DNA of 64,000 nucleotides from Dasyornis broadbenti (taxonomy: Eukaryota > Chordata > Aves > Passeriformes > Dasyornithidae): positions 3,194,207 to 3,258,206 of the forward strand of contig VZRN01011461.1 in NCBI GenBank assembly GCA_013397935.1, in the 5' to 3' direction. Below the pieces are notes generated by a model. That model ran no database searches. It saw only the letters and a program-made list of their open reading frames with translations, and was not told the DNA's origin. Positions 51,894 through 64,000 of this stretch are shown here, piece by piece (within the stretch, counting starts at the first letter, position 1; each line of letters begins with the position of its first letter). The position numbers and the translations under genes were made by a program.

Positions 51894-53455
51894 CTGTAAT
51901 ATGAGTAATATAAAACAAATTAAATAAGTTGGTATAAATTTTAAAAACTTCCATTTTACTTTTAATTAGCTAGAAAGAAAAATTAACCATTTCTTATCTA
52001 ATGATTGGAAAGATTAGAAGTACACCTCTGTCCTTTTATCACTTCCTTGCATTGAAATGGAGGAATATTTTCTGCTGTATCTGTTAGAATTACAAAGGAG
52101 AAAAATCACCAGTATTTCACAAAGCAGTGGTCTCTCTCGGCCTCCCCAGCTTATTCCAGAATACAAGATTAGAAGGTACCTCAAAGGGTTCTCTAATCTT
52201 GTCCCAAAATGAAACTAACCTTCAGTAATGGATACTCTCTTATTTTAAACCAGTGATTAAGTTTCCCCTCTAAACAAGCCTGTAGTGGGACTATTTTATT
52301 GGAGGTTAAGGTACTCTTCACTTGCACTGAAATAAAAAGGCTTCTGGTTATCATATTCAGCTTTTCTGATCCCTACCTGAGTACATACGGAAAAACCCAA
52401 GCTCTTTCTAAAGCTGAATGAGTTAATTTTGAGCAAAAGGCTGAATCCCATTTTCTCACTCCAGCCTCTTAGGTCACTCCTGTGAGCCCAACTGACATTT
52501 CCGACCCTGTGAACTAGCATTTCTCAGACATTTACCTTTGACATAAGTACTTTTATTCCCCTGCATTTCTTAGGAAAATTTCATATTAAAAACGGCCAAA
52601 ACCATAAAGCTCAAATATAAAATGCGGAGGTTAAGGCGCATATGGTTTCTAGACAATCCCCAACAGGGTACTGCAGACTATTTTTAATGCAGTTCCAAAA
52701 TGGTCCAATCTACTCAACAAGGTAATTGCAGCACATTTTAAAGCAATTAGCCATTTCACTATCATTTTCAATTCTCCTCAGATACATAAAAAATCCAGAA
52801 AAATCAATTACCTAATGGAAGTTCTCTCTGTTTTAAAAAATATATAAAGAAAAAACCCTAAGCAATTTGTCAAAAATATAAGAATAAGCACATATTTCCC
52901 TTTTTTTACAAGTATCAGTTTCTTGGATATGGAAATTCCCTTTGGGTCTGGTAAAGCTATCATTAAAACTTGCTTTAGTGTCCAACCAGACGTAAATGAT
53001 ACCTGTTTGACTTATTCTCATACAGTTTATTCAAGTTTGGTATCAAGAAAAGCTTCTAAAAATATTCCACTGTATTTTTATAACTTAAAACTCTCTTCCT
53101 TAAGAAATGTGCAAAACTGAGAGTTAATGTCTCTTATCACTGCAGAAAATAATCCATTTCCTGCATCTGAGCTCCATCATTTCTTCATCAAAAATGCCCC
53201 TTAATGCATCTGTTTTCAGCATTTGATTACTGATGGTCCTGGCACATAATAATTCCTACCCTAAATAATCCGATGGATAAAGACTTCCCATGGAGTGCAA
53301 GTACATCCTAAGCCAGTGACTACTCCAGAGCATCACACTGATGCTCTAACACATATGTCAAATGTCCAGGTAGGAATAAAAGGAAGGATAATGTTTGGGA
53401 AGGCAGTGATTATTCTGTCTGTTGCCTAAAGGGGGTAAATGAAAGCAGTACTGAC
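51894..53455 (-). other. GRIN2A: GRIN2A intron between the two last coding exons (1,562 bp, phase 0)
   Basis: Bounded by a GTCAGT donor at the high-coordinate end and a TTACAG acceptor at the low end, as read on the minus strand. Both splice sites keep the receptor frame open. The intron is AT-rich and holds no open frame that looks coding. Two inverted repeats occur in it: 9-bp arms at 53327-53347, about 110 nt inside the donor, and 10-bp arms at 52164-52201, about 270 nt before the acceptor. I recognise no transposable element in it. Confidence 0.93.
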
Positions 53456-53694
53456 CCTGCTGATGGAGAACAGCAATCCTGGCCTATCCGAGCAGACTCC
53501 AGTGAAGCAGAACCTAAGTTTCCAGTAAAATAAGTGCTCCCAGACAAAGGTTATTAAGCTGAGTGCCATGGCTGCTGCAAGCATATAAAACACTCCTGCC
53601 ATGTTGTCGATGTCCAGCTGGCTGCTCATGACTTCATTCTTCTCGTTGTGACAAATACCAGTCAGCCACAGGGTTTCTAACTCTTCCATTTCCC
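53456..53694 (-). CDS. GRIN2A: GRIN2A penultimate coding exon: end of ligand-binding domain and M4 helix
   Basis: This 239-bp exon encodes the last part of the S2 ligand-binding lobe, the linker, the M4 transmembrane helix and the start of the cytoplasmic tail of GluN2A. In the minus-strand frame it reads GEMEELETLWLTGICHNEKN near its start, then a hydrophobic segment rich in Ala, Met and Leu (about 53522-53602) that is M4, then FCFTGVCSDRPG with the two juxtamembrane cysteines. The acceptor is ccctag (AG at 53695-53696) after a good pyrimidine tract. The first two bases complete a Gly codon whose first base lies in the previous exon. The donor is AGG|GTCAGT, with GT at 53454-53455, so the exon ends after a whole Arg codon and joins the Gly-Ile-Tyr-Ser-Cys start of the last exon in phase 0. 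One visible change from human is Val for Ile in the M4 segment ITFVWEH. The sequence is nearly invariant among GluN2 subunits, so the GRIN2A assignment comes mostly from the adjoining last exon. Confidence 0.96.
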
Positions 53695-56233
53695 CTAGGG
53701 AGAGCAAGGAGTCAAAGCAGTTAAAATGCAAAAATCACTGCTCACAGTATTCGAAAGTCTTTGCAAGTTTAAAAATACAGCACTATTTAATGCTTCATTC
53801 GTGGAGCACTGTAGACTTATCTACCCTGGAGCTGCAAATACAGCAGATTTTAACTCACAGCACCCTAGTTTCAGTTGTCCTCAGATTTCATAAATTACGT
53901 GGGAAGCTGGATGCTCTAGAAAGTAGGATCTGTGGTTTAGATTGAACTTTCTCCTGCTTGCTATAACTATTAGCACTTGTTACTGAGAGTGGAGTGAGTT
54001 CAGTAAAGAGCCGGGACAGGCTGTAGTGATCAGACAGAGAACTCATCAGAGAAGCACCTGACACTCAACCAGACCTATTCATGGCCCCTCCTCTCCACTG
54101 CCCTACACTTGCTCCTCCCTGATCCACTCTGACCCCTCCCTTTGGCCCTTCCCTTTAACATCACAAGATAAATTTCACAAGTTGTTGCAATTCTTTTAAA
54201 ATGTGCCATGAGAAGTTTGCTCTTTCCCATACAATCTGTGATAACCTTATTTCTTTAAGTAAGTTGGAATGTTCTGGCTGCGCCTCTCCTGACGTGTCTG
54301 GTCTCTATATTCATCTGTGGTATCTATTCCCTTTTGATGCTGCCATTCCTGCCTCCTGGGCAGCAGCAGAAACACAAACAGCCTCCTCACATACCTGAAA
54401 TGGAGCATTCCTGGTTCTGGCTGTGCCACATCCTTGCTGACATTAAAACACTTCATTTCCGTAAAGCTAAGGAAGCAAATCTGCTCCCTCCCTCCCTCTC
54501 CTGTGTATTCGTAACTTTGAATCCATATTTCACTGATGAGATTTGGCCTGGGATGAAGGACACTGTCACCTAGCAGTGGTTGCTACTGCCAACATGGACA
54601 GAGGTGGGCAAGAAATTGCAATTGTTCCTGCCAAGCTTCTTTTATTATATTGCATGATTTACTCATTTTCAAACATTTAGTGTTGTTCTTAGTGAAGCGT
54701 TGCATGGGCATACAGGCCTTTTTAATCTCTTGGGATATAGTCAGCTGAGTAATTACATTATAACTTTTAATGTCATAAACTTCATTGTTTCTACAAAATA
54801 CAGCAGGCAACGCAGAGGGCCAAAAAGGACAGGATAAGCTGTCTTGGTGTTTTTCAGTTTAAGACATGGCTCCAATTTGGGGGAAGAATTTCCATGGTAA
54901 AAAGCCCTAATCCTTAGCCAGTGATTAGCGAACACATTTTCAGAATTGTAATTCATACATCACTGGAAAAACGAACAGAAAAAAATGGCTAGAAGCTATA
55001 TTGACACTTCAGCTACTTTCAAGCTAGACTAGAAGATCAATGACCTGCTGTGCAAAAGCATTTTGCAGGATAGAGTGCCAGGGCACCAGGAAAGCTGCAG
55101 CCCACAGATAATTCGGATGTGAGCTCCAACTGGAAATGGAACACAAGACTGTGATGGAGAAATTGCTTCTCATAGAATGTGAATGAAAAACTGAAGTAGA
55201 AAGGACAAGTTCTGATGCACTTTTGCAAAGGCATTTCACAAATTTGTAAGAGAGATTGTTCAGTCTCTAGCTAATTCTGAGTTTAATTTTGTGCTTGAAG
55301 CATGAATTGAACCTCTGCATCTGCAAAAGGCAATGTGTCTTCTCCCAAATTACAGTGCTCAATCTTCAAAATACCTAAGAGCATCCCAAAGAAGAAAGTC
55401 AATCCTAATGAATCTTTTAAAATCTTCTAATCCAGGACATTGGGACAATAAATTATTAATTGTAACAGTATAGATATTGCACACATAGATAATTGGGGTT
55501 TATTATTGCATTTCCATATCTTAGAACATTTGGATTTCTTTTGTTCTGCTAAACCTCAGTGGACTGTTTCCCTCATCTCTCTTTCAAGTCCTCCCCAAGG
55601 TCTATGAATAAAACTCACAGAGGCTATGGAAGAGAAAAGTACCCAAGTCCAAAGAGAGAGCAGTGTTTCTGGTCTGTGCTTTAGTAGCTGAAGCTCTGCC
55701 AATCAGATCTCATTACCTCCCACAGGAAAATTCCCATCTCCCAAGATTGCCAGGCATCAATTTGATTTGACTGCTGTGCCCTTTTACTATTCATAACAAA
55801 ATTCATGAAGGAATTTAAACCTCTTTTTTATTACTGTTTCCTTTGTGTTCTTTTCCCTTTGGCATGTACATCTAAAGTAACTATCGGTAATCCAGCAACC
55901 TTTCCAAAAACCTCCCTACAGAAATGGACTAAGCTTGTTTAGAGTTGAGATAAATGACAGTGCCCCGGTAAGCAAAGAACAAAGCATCCCAAAGCCTCGC
56001 AGATCCTGCTATTGCAATATCCCTTCCATAATATCTGACAATGACAGCAATCACTATTAATTAATGCCCAAAAGGAATCCACATTTTTGTAGACAGCGAA
56101 GCACTGTGAATCATTGGATTGTCACATTTATGTAATGACACTTATCTGGGAATGGACAGGTTAGGCTGATAATTTTGGTCTCTCCATATAAAGCAGCTGC
56201 CATTTCCCGTATATAGTTTTGTACATGTGCACA

Positions 56234-56238
<5 letters not shown>

Positions 56239-56269
<31 letters not shown>
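56239..56269. repeat. (TG)15 microsatellite
   Basis: Thirty-one bases of perfect TG dinucleotide repeat, flanked by imperfect tgtgcacagtgta. On the GRIN2A transcript strand it is a CA repeat, about 2.5 kb before the M4 exon. Confidence 0.97.
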
Positions 56270-56271
<2 letters not shown>

Positions 56272-59200
56272 ACGCAGAAACACAGACAAAAAACTTAATT
56301 ATTTAACTCTAATAACACTTCAGCACAGCTGACCCCATAAAACTGGCAAAAATGCCCAATATTCTTATTGCTTTTCCTGCCCATTACACTTTAAACCAGA
56401 TAATCACAGAAGCCATAACATTTTTATTATAAAATCCTCAGGCATGAGAAACTTTTTTATCTTTGGTGTCAACTCATTCCTTATTAAAATCAGTCACTTC
56501 CAAACTTGGCCTGCAGTTTAAATCCAAAACATTAAACTTTGAGGATAGTTATCATTTAGTTCAGAAAAAAAATAATGTAAAAGAATTAAGTCCTTTTGGA
56601 GGAATGTTGTCTTTCAAGTCCTTTTGGGTGGTCTGACTTGTGAGCTGAATGTGTGGGGTGATGACACCTGTAGCAATATATTAGTCTTGGCAATTGAAAG
56701 GCCGGTGATTTGTGATTACCAGGCACTGGAGAGTTCAGTCATCTCCATGTCTGCATAATATTAATTAGCAAGTGAAAGCTCCAAATATTTCATAAAACAG
56801 ACCTTGGAAAACTAACTCAGCAACGTCAATATACATAAATGCCAGGCCTCACTGAACTGAGTGTTAGTGGAGTTCAAGTCTGCATCTAATGGGGGGTCTC
56901 AAGTTACTCATAAATATTAATTGGACCTATTTTAAGGCTTTTTGTTTTCACTTCAGGCACTTACTAAAGGAATATAACGCCACAATCATTTCCTACCTTC
57001 ATTCATGTGTGGACTAGATTAATGTGGAAATGAACAGCTGCAGATCTCAGCAACAAAGTACATCATGACACTAAGCACAAGACCAGAAAATGCAGAGTCC
57101 CAACATATTTGACAAAAAACCCCAGCGTTTATCTTCTGTTTAACGCATCCACAATGTATTTAACCTGAAAAACTCGCAAATAACTACACGATTCCTACAT
57201 TAAGAGACCTTTTAAAATTCTATAATACTGTATCATAAAAGATCTGCCTCGTTTATAGTGTAAGAATGAGGATAAGCAAGTGCTTTAAAAATCCATAGTT
57301 CAAGCAGTGTTGAGTCTCTGCAGTATTCATTCAAAACACACTCCAATAAATTGCAACATTCCAGCTCTCTCACTGGTAATTCAAGACTATTTACAATGGG
57401 TTTAGGTTACAGTACAAACAGTGCTCCAATCCCTTTGTGTTCCTCCTGGGTTTGTTGCTGTGGCTATGGAGCTCTCTGCTCTGGCTGCTATTTGCACAGA
57501 AACGTGCCAGTTGGCCATTTGGCCTGAATATCCCACAAGGGCCTTTCTTTCTACATTTCAGTATAAACCCCTCTAGCCTATTTCACACATTATCATCCTG
57601 GGAAGGACTGATAAAATGTCCACTGTGTCCCCTGAACAATTTGGTCACAATAAAAATTTCATCATCCAGGCACAGAAATGATACAGTCTAAAGGGTAGAA
57701 TGACACACTTTTCCTCATCAGGGCCCTTGGCAGACTTTGCAGGCTGTGCCACCTCTCCCTGTTGCCCAGCTGACACACATGCTCCCCTTTTACAGCCTCT
57801 GTCACTGTCTCTTGGAGATGTTTCAGTTCTCTGGGGTTCTTTTAGAGGGATTACTGGTCTCCCCAGATTCGTTTTATTTCTGTGGCACATGGGCACCTGC
57901 AACCCCCTGAGCACTGGAACCCCTAGCGCCAGGTACACCTGCACCCCTGCCAGGCCCCTCAGCAGCTGCATCAGCAACTGCAGCTGCATGGGCAGTCATA
58001 CATCCCTGACTCCAAAAAACACTGCCTTGCATCCATGAGAGTTGTCTGGAAAAATTAATTCTCCCATATATTGTGCTGTTTCACACATTGCAGCACTCCC
58101 TGCTGTGTGCCGTCTGCAGGAGTGTGCCTAGGCCAAATGGGGAAAGGATGCCCTGTCCAAGCGGGAAAGCAGAGCTGCAGGCCAACACCGTTCTTGTTTA
58201 GCTGGTTCAGTACAGCAGACCTCTGGTGCCAGCACTTCCCTGGGACTTGCATAAGGCCTGGGCCAGGAGCAGGTCACCCGGCAGGAGATCACAGTGCATG
58301 TGTCAGAGCAGAAGGTGCCACAGGAACAGGCTGCTGCTGACAGCGTGAGGGGTGGTGGCTCTCATGCAAAGCGCTAACCTGAGGTTCAGCCTGAGCAGTC
58401 AGCACAGCAAACTGCCATGTACCGAGGACAGATGATGAACAGGAGGGTTAAATATATCCACTCACACTGGTCAGATGTAGGGCATCATCTTCAGAAGGCC
58501 CTGGCGGCACTAACACAATCATCTGCTTATTCAGGCTGGACAAAAGGTAGTTTTCAAATTTAGGGGTGGACTGTTCCATGTTTACTCTGGTGAGAACTCC
58601 CCATAAGTGACAGAGGCGGCGGGTAGCACCCCACCACTTGGGGACACTGAAATAAAAGGGTCTTCCCCCTTAAGAGCAGGGTCAGCAGCCAAATGGGTTG
58701 ATGTGCACTTGGTTCAATAAGCTCATCAATTCCAATTCGACCCAGTTATATGATCCACACAGAATGTTTCGGAGAAGAGATTATATAAAATAGCAACTTA
58801 TCAAATTCAGCCTGGATCCCCCAAAACAATCTCTCTCACTCTTATTTTCTGAGTTATTTCCCCCTGTAAAAATAGCAAGAGGAGCACAGATGACTGACAG
58901 CAATAAACTTACTGTGAGCTAATGACTTCACTCTGCATGTCCCCATTAGTTAAGGATGAATTAACAGAACTGCTAAGCACGACTTTCAATATTACAATCC
59001 CTCTAACTCTTGTTCAGCTACACAAACGCCCTCCACTTATACACTCACACTCTTCAGTCACATTTGTTCCACCCACTGCTTAAGGAGGACACTAAATATA
59101 TAAACAGAAAATCACTGTGATTGTGGGTGTATTCTGCCTGAGCAGCACACACTGAAAATATGTCCTTATAATCACATACGTATTTCCTTCTTGGGCTTTA

Positions 59201-59906
59201 ACAGCCCATGTGAGTCACACTGCTACACTTCCTTATAATCTAGACAGCGATTTGGAAGGCTTATGCTAAAATATAAAAAAAAAATAGCAAAGAGCTTTCC
59301 TCTTCCAGATGTAAGGGGGCAAATCTCATTTCCACAGTTACCTATTACCCCTAAGGAGTGGGAAGCAATTATCCACCCAGGAAAACAATTCTTAGTGTAC
59401 TAAGCTGTCCTAAAAGCACGCGGAGATTAACTAGAACTGAAAGTTATTAGGAAGGGATAACAGACTCTGTGGAAACTCAAACCACAACCAGTTTTCTTCT
59501 TTACATGTCTGTGTCTCTAATTGCTTTAAAGTTTGCAGCTTTAAGGGTTAAGGGCTTAATACAGCTACACCATCTGCCCTCTCTTCCTGGAGACCTCTTC
59601 CCACACTGTTTTTTGAACTGAGCTCTTAATCTGCAGGTAGTGCAATGCATTACAAATACATTGGATGAGCAGATGCATAACCTGGCCAGCTGGTTGATAT
59701 TCTCCCAGTCCTCCCCAAAACTGTTCTCTCTACCCAGCATTTCCATTGCCGTGAGTGTTTTATCCCTCTATTCTTCTGCATCCCTCATAGCTAAAGACTC
59801 CTTGCTGTCTTTCTCTCCACCCCATGCACACTCTGAACCCCTCATACTCTCTTAACTCTGAAGCAGCTTTGCCATTTGCAGTTCAATAACCTCATCTTCT
59901 CACAAT

Positions 59907-59980
59907 TAAAAAAAAATAAAAGAAGAAGAAAAAAGGAAGATGGGAGGAAGACTGACAGGAAAAAAAGAGAAAGAGAAAGC
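59907..59980. repeat. Purine-rich low-complexity tract in the GRIN2A intron
   Basis: A-rich sequence with AAG, GGAAG and GAGAAA repeats. On the transcript strand it is a long polypyrimidine run, but no plausible exon follows it. Confidence 0.8.
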
Positions 59981-61298
59981 TAAATTCTTTCTCAGAATAA
60001 TTTTCTAGGCACCAGTGGTTCTACTCCAAATCCCAACGATGCGATGCTATGGGTTTCAGAAACAGTGCCTTCCAAATGATTTTGAAGGATATTTTCAGAG
60101 AAGCACCACTCTTTAAATGGTGCAGCCCAAGCCAGAGGAAGACCAGCAATACCTGGGCCTGCAGGCAGCTGGCCTAAAGTTGCTGCTGTGGAAGGCTGGA
60201 GGAACACGGGTGCCTTCCCAAAGGCTGCAGTCCCAGAGCTGCTGAAGCCCACAGGCTGTGCCTGAGCCTTCACCCCCTGTGCGGGCAGAGCTGTGAGCAT
60301 ACAGCAGGTGACAGCTGCAAGGTACCACGCTGGTGCTGGGGACATCAGCCTGCCCAGCTGCTCCTGCAGAGGTTCAGAAAAGACATCAAAGCACGGCTCA
60401 TGCGATTCCTCAGCGCACAACATTTCTGTTCTGACACATTCCTGTGGCTGTGGGCGGAAGATCCAAACAAAATGCTGGTGCTGTTTCTTAGCAGCCGTAT
60501 CATTTTAGCTGCTTTTGAACTCCTGGGTGCTTCTATTTCTCAACAGAAGACTGAGAAATTGTCTTCTGTGTCTCAGAAGAAATATTTTTACTCCTCTATT
60601 AAAAAACAATGGAAGTTTTATCTTGTGACCACATCGAGCCAAAAAAGGCAGCACAACCACCACTGGGCTTTAGAGAATCATCCCAGTGATCAACTATCCT
60701 AAACAAAGCTGCAGATGCTAGTCATCAACAGGAAGCTTTTGCAGATAATGAGATGTGCTGTATAGACAATAACATGAACAAAGTCAGAAATTCACTTGCA
60801 ATACACTTCACTCGTATCCTTTATACAAGAAAAAGCAACTCCTAACTCTTTCTGTTAAAAAGCTTCAGTTTCCAAAGCAATTAGTCTTGTACTAACAAAT
60901 GCATATTCATCTCAGCTTCCCATGAACAGGGCTATGTACGAGAACTTGCACAGACCAAGGGACGAAACCTTTTGAGCATAATTATACTTTTGAGACAATT
61001 AAGTAGCTATTCTTTAAACTCCTCAGCAACTCATTCCCATCCATCTTTACTCTGTCTCTTTTCTTCTTTGTCAGAGTAACAAATTTGGCATCTTGTAGCC
61101 TGCTTCCTTATACTGAGGCTTCAGAGCTGCTCTCACAGTGTGATTGCTAATTAGCAGGGTAATTTGTCCACCCAGCAGAACTCTCCTCAGGATGGGAACA
61201 CTTTTCATGTAGAAACATATATATAAACCATCCAGTCAAAGCTTGATGTTATCCCTAACACAAGCCTACATCCCTCCGAATTTATTTTTTTTTTCCAG

Positions 61299-61483
61299 TG
61301 CCAACAAGATTAAAAAGAGGGTTCAAAATCGTTGGCTTTAATGCAGAAACAGCATCATGCTTTGAGAAGTATGAGAAGATGCCCCTGCATGAACAAGTAA
61401 TTAATTCTTCAGTTGGATGTTTTACATCAGCAAGGAAGAGGGAAAAGGTTCCTATCCACTGCACAAAAAATTCATTTCAATGT
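61299..61483 (+). other. Possible cryptic or antisense exon opposite the GRIN2A intron
   Basis: The plus strand has a strong polypyrimidine tract and AG (ttttttttccag, AG at 61297-61298), then 185 bases open throughout in one frame, then a near-ideal donor gtaagt (61484-61489). The frame would start with two bases of a split codon and end in phase 0. The 61-residue translation matches no family I recognise and is Lys/Ser/Phe-rich, as chance frames in AT-rich DNA often are. A bare open frame of this length has only a few per cent probability, which over a 10-kb intron is not striking. Confidence 0.2.
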
Positions 61484-64000
61484 GTAAGTGAACTGGCTTA
61501 GATAGGAGAATGATACAGAAGCAGCAAGGAAAAATCAAATGAGAAAAATCACAGGAGAAAGACACATGCAGAGGAAATTGGAAGCTCTAAAATACATTTC
61601 AAAAGGCCATTTCAGTACTGGGTAAATGTAAAAAAGAGATGAGATCATGGCTCTTTGTATGTGCAATCAGATAAACTTTTAAGTAAATTACTTGGTCTTA
61701 TCCAAGTATATAGTGTAATCCAAAAAGGGTTTTCCTCTCATTAACATAATATTCATATAAAGAAATTATGTTTGTTGAACTCATTAGAATGTCTTTTTCT
61801 TATAGTTATGAAACCCATTAGGTTTACAATCATTCATTGAAATTATTCCACACTCTGATGAATGCCCTATTACATATACTGAAGAATAATTCAATACTAC
61901 TTGGGGCTCTGCTGTTTTACAGGCTTAGTCTTTGAGAATAATATATTCTGCAGAAGCCATACATGTGAAAAAAGATTTCTGCCTTCATTTGTGTTTGCCT
62001 ATTTACTTAAACAACCTCATTCAGGCTCCACTGAGGCTTTCCCAGGAGTACCATCTTAAGACAAAACTTTTCCCCTCAACCATACTTGCTTTTAGTCCTG
62101 AGAACTTCAAAGAGGTTTTTAGTGATACAGTAAAGTGATGTTGGTCTGAACTCTGGGTTCATCCCTTCTAGTTCACCAAAACAGTTATGTAAGTTCACAG
62201 CTAAAAAGATTATCCATCGAACTACTGAAGTTAGACATGGATTACAAAATCAGGTCGTGCTAGTTCCGGGCAATTACTCTTTACATTTAATTTCTTGGTG
62301 TTTTGTTCCAGTTCACCTGCAATGTACTTTGTAACTCAGTAGAAGAAATTTCATTCTTAAGGCCTTTTTGCTGATTTTTTTCTTTTTTTTCCCCCCACAT
62401 TTATTTGCTAGTTGGGTCTTTTTTTTCCTGAAAATGATCATCTAGACCTGTAACAAAATGAAGTGAGTGAGACAAGGTATCAAACAGTTCTGGGACTAAA
62501 AGACACATAGCTACAATAATTTCTGCATATCATATATGTCCCACTACTATCCTCTTTACTAGTGCCCACACCATTCTCTGAAAAAGTTTAGGGATCCTTT
62601 ACAAGGGAAAAGCAATGTTTTATCATTCATGACTTGTTTAGAGTAACTTCTAAGAGCACTGAAAATGCTATAAATGTGTTCACGGTTCCCAAGGTTTGGC
62701 ACTGAAAATATTTGCTTAACTTCTGAAGTAGTATCTGGGCAAGATGAGCAAGGGAGCAGACATTTCATGACACGGTTTCATTCACCTGGGTGTTCACTAT
62801 ATCTATTGCTATTCTGAAAGTTTTAATACTGAGTTTTGTAGACAATTCATTTATATTATTTTCATCCACTAAAAATGGGTTGAAGACATAAGCATCAGTA
62901 TGCTATGTAAGTCCACAGGTCAAAGTGTAAATACCAGGTAAGATTTTTCACACTTTCCTCCCACCCACTTTGTCTTCTCCCTATTATTCAGAGCTGAGGT
63001 GAAGCATAAAAATGCAGCACCTTTGGTATTTTGATGAGCTTTTTCTTAAATAGCTTCAAGTACTTTCATTTATTTCATTTATTTTCTTTCACTGTGATTT
63101 AATTTCTTTTGTTGGATGAGAAGTATCAAAAATGATGAAAGAGTAAGCATGAAGGAAATGCAAAGTGAAAGGAATGAAAACCCAAGTGATGCTCTGGCAA
63201 CATCTAGAGGGTTTAGCCCACACTGAGAAAGATAACTCAGATCTTCCTTCAGGCTACAGAAGGATTTTCTTCTTTAGTATGGGACAAATAGTTCAACTTC
63301 TCTGATTCAAATTCCCCATCTAAAAAGGGGTCAGATTTATGGCACCTAATAATTCTTAATAGTATTATACAACTACAAAAAAAATATTCTATTCACAAAT
63401 AGAAATACAAAGCAAATATTTTAGCCAATTAATTGCAGCTGTTTGACACAAGAATATGTGAATACTTGAAAGGCAGCCATTGCAGGCCATCTATTCATTC
63501 CTTCACCCAAGTAAGCGAGGTTTCTTCCATAAGCATCTCTAAATCCAACAGATGGACATGATGACACCATTATCTCCACAGGTACACCAGACAAAACGCA
63601 TCAGTCATGATAATTACACCTCTTCCAGTTGTTTAGTATTGTAATAGGAGTAAAATCCACGTGGTGGAACACTAACACACTCATTGTCTGCCCCATGAAA
63701 ATTAATGTCCTGGTTTTATGGAACCAGAGGCCATGCTAAGTCCTGCTCTCTGCCATTCCTATTATACTGAAATTCACCATTCTTGCCCTCAATAGCTTGT
63801 TACTGGTGGCTTTAAGCCAATATTTATTTTTTGATAAAGCCCCCTCTTTAACTGATAAAGAAATGCAACGTCAATACACACATCTATTAAAAAAAAAAAT
63901 ATAAATATTATGTAATACATACCACATTCCAATCTGATAGAGGATTTCAGTCAGTCATAACACAGAAAAATTTTAATTACCATATTTCTATTTGCCTGCA

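Larger units (their letters stand above)
53695..64000 (-). other. GRIN2A: GRIN2A intron upstream of the M4 exon (partial, continues past the window edge)
   Basis: From the AG acceptor at 53695-53696 to the window edge I find no further GRIN2A exon. I looked on the minus strand for the preceding conserved segment (the part of S2 containing RDEGC and WKRQ) and did not see it. A chance RDEG at about 55565-55580 lacks matching neighbours. The stretch holds a (TG)15 repeat, a purine-rich tract, a moderately GC-rich patch near 57.4-58.4 kb and another near 60.1-60.4 kb, plus a possible opposite-strand exon at 61299-61483. At least 10.3 kb for this intron is in keeping with the long introns of this gene in other vertebrates. 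Confidence 0.8.

Noticed and set aside
55560..55585. RDEG in the minus-strand translation, recalling the GRIN2 S2 segment RDEGC
   Set aside because: The flanking residues do not match the conserved exon and no proper splice sites frame it.
57645..58038. 114-codon minus and 112-codon plus open frames facing each other
   Set aside because: They are complementary shadows of the same sequence in the intron. Neither matches a missing GRIN2A exon or a known domain.
59992..60423. 143-codon minus-strand open frame within the GRIN2A intron
   Set aside because: It sits in a local GC-rich patch with competing frames on the opposite strand and has no recognisable domain, although it lies on the GRIN2A strand.

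Overview
This window comes from a vertebrate genome, most probably a bird. The DNA is AT-rich, has large introns and intergenic space, and carries very few interspersed repeats. The only ones I can name are two truncated CR1 LINE 3' ends, which are typical of birds and other sauropsids. I see no bacterial, phage or viral gene structure, no CRISPR array and no rRNA or tRNA gene.

One gene is clearly present: the 3' end of GRIN2A, encoding the NMDA-receptor subunit GluN2A, on the minus strand. Two coding exons are readable. The penultimate exon (53456-53694) encodes the last part of the ligand-binding domain, the M4 helix and the first intracellular residues. The last coding exon (50103-51893) encodes 596 residues of cytoplasmic tail ending in the PDZ ligand ESDV. 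The two join in phase 0. The penultimate exon begins inside a split Gly codon that continues in an exon beyond the right edge or not recognised here. The GRIN2A call and the human numbering rest on recall of the human protein, not on a search.

Layout. 1 to about 39.6 kb: intergenic, downstream of GRIN2A, with no gene I can support. It holds simple repeats, two CR1 fragments (12953-13232 and 34859-34926), a 49-base T run (36302-36350) and two GC-rich patches. About 39.6-50.1 kb: probable GRIN2A 3' untranslated region of about 10.5 kb, ending at a candidate poly(A) signal at 39640-39645 and interrupted by a 28-base assembly gap (42990-43017). 50.1-53.7 kb: the two exons and the 1.56 kb intron between them. 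53.7-64 kb: part of the preceding intron, with a (TG)15 microsatellite and one possible cryptic exon on the opposite strand.

I did not find a new multi-gene system. The points most worth checking are in the receptor tail (Phe where mammals have Tyr1292, and a changed dileucine endocytosis motif) and in the long 3' UTR (a perfect 13-bp hairpin close to the stop codon, five miR-19 seed matches, and a cluster of Pumilio-type motifs near the poly(A) site).
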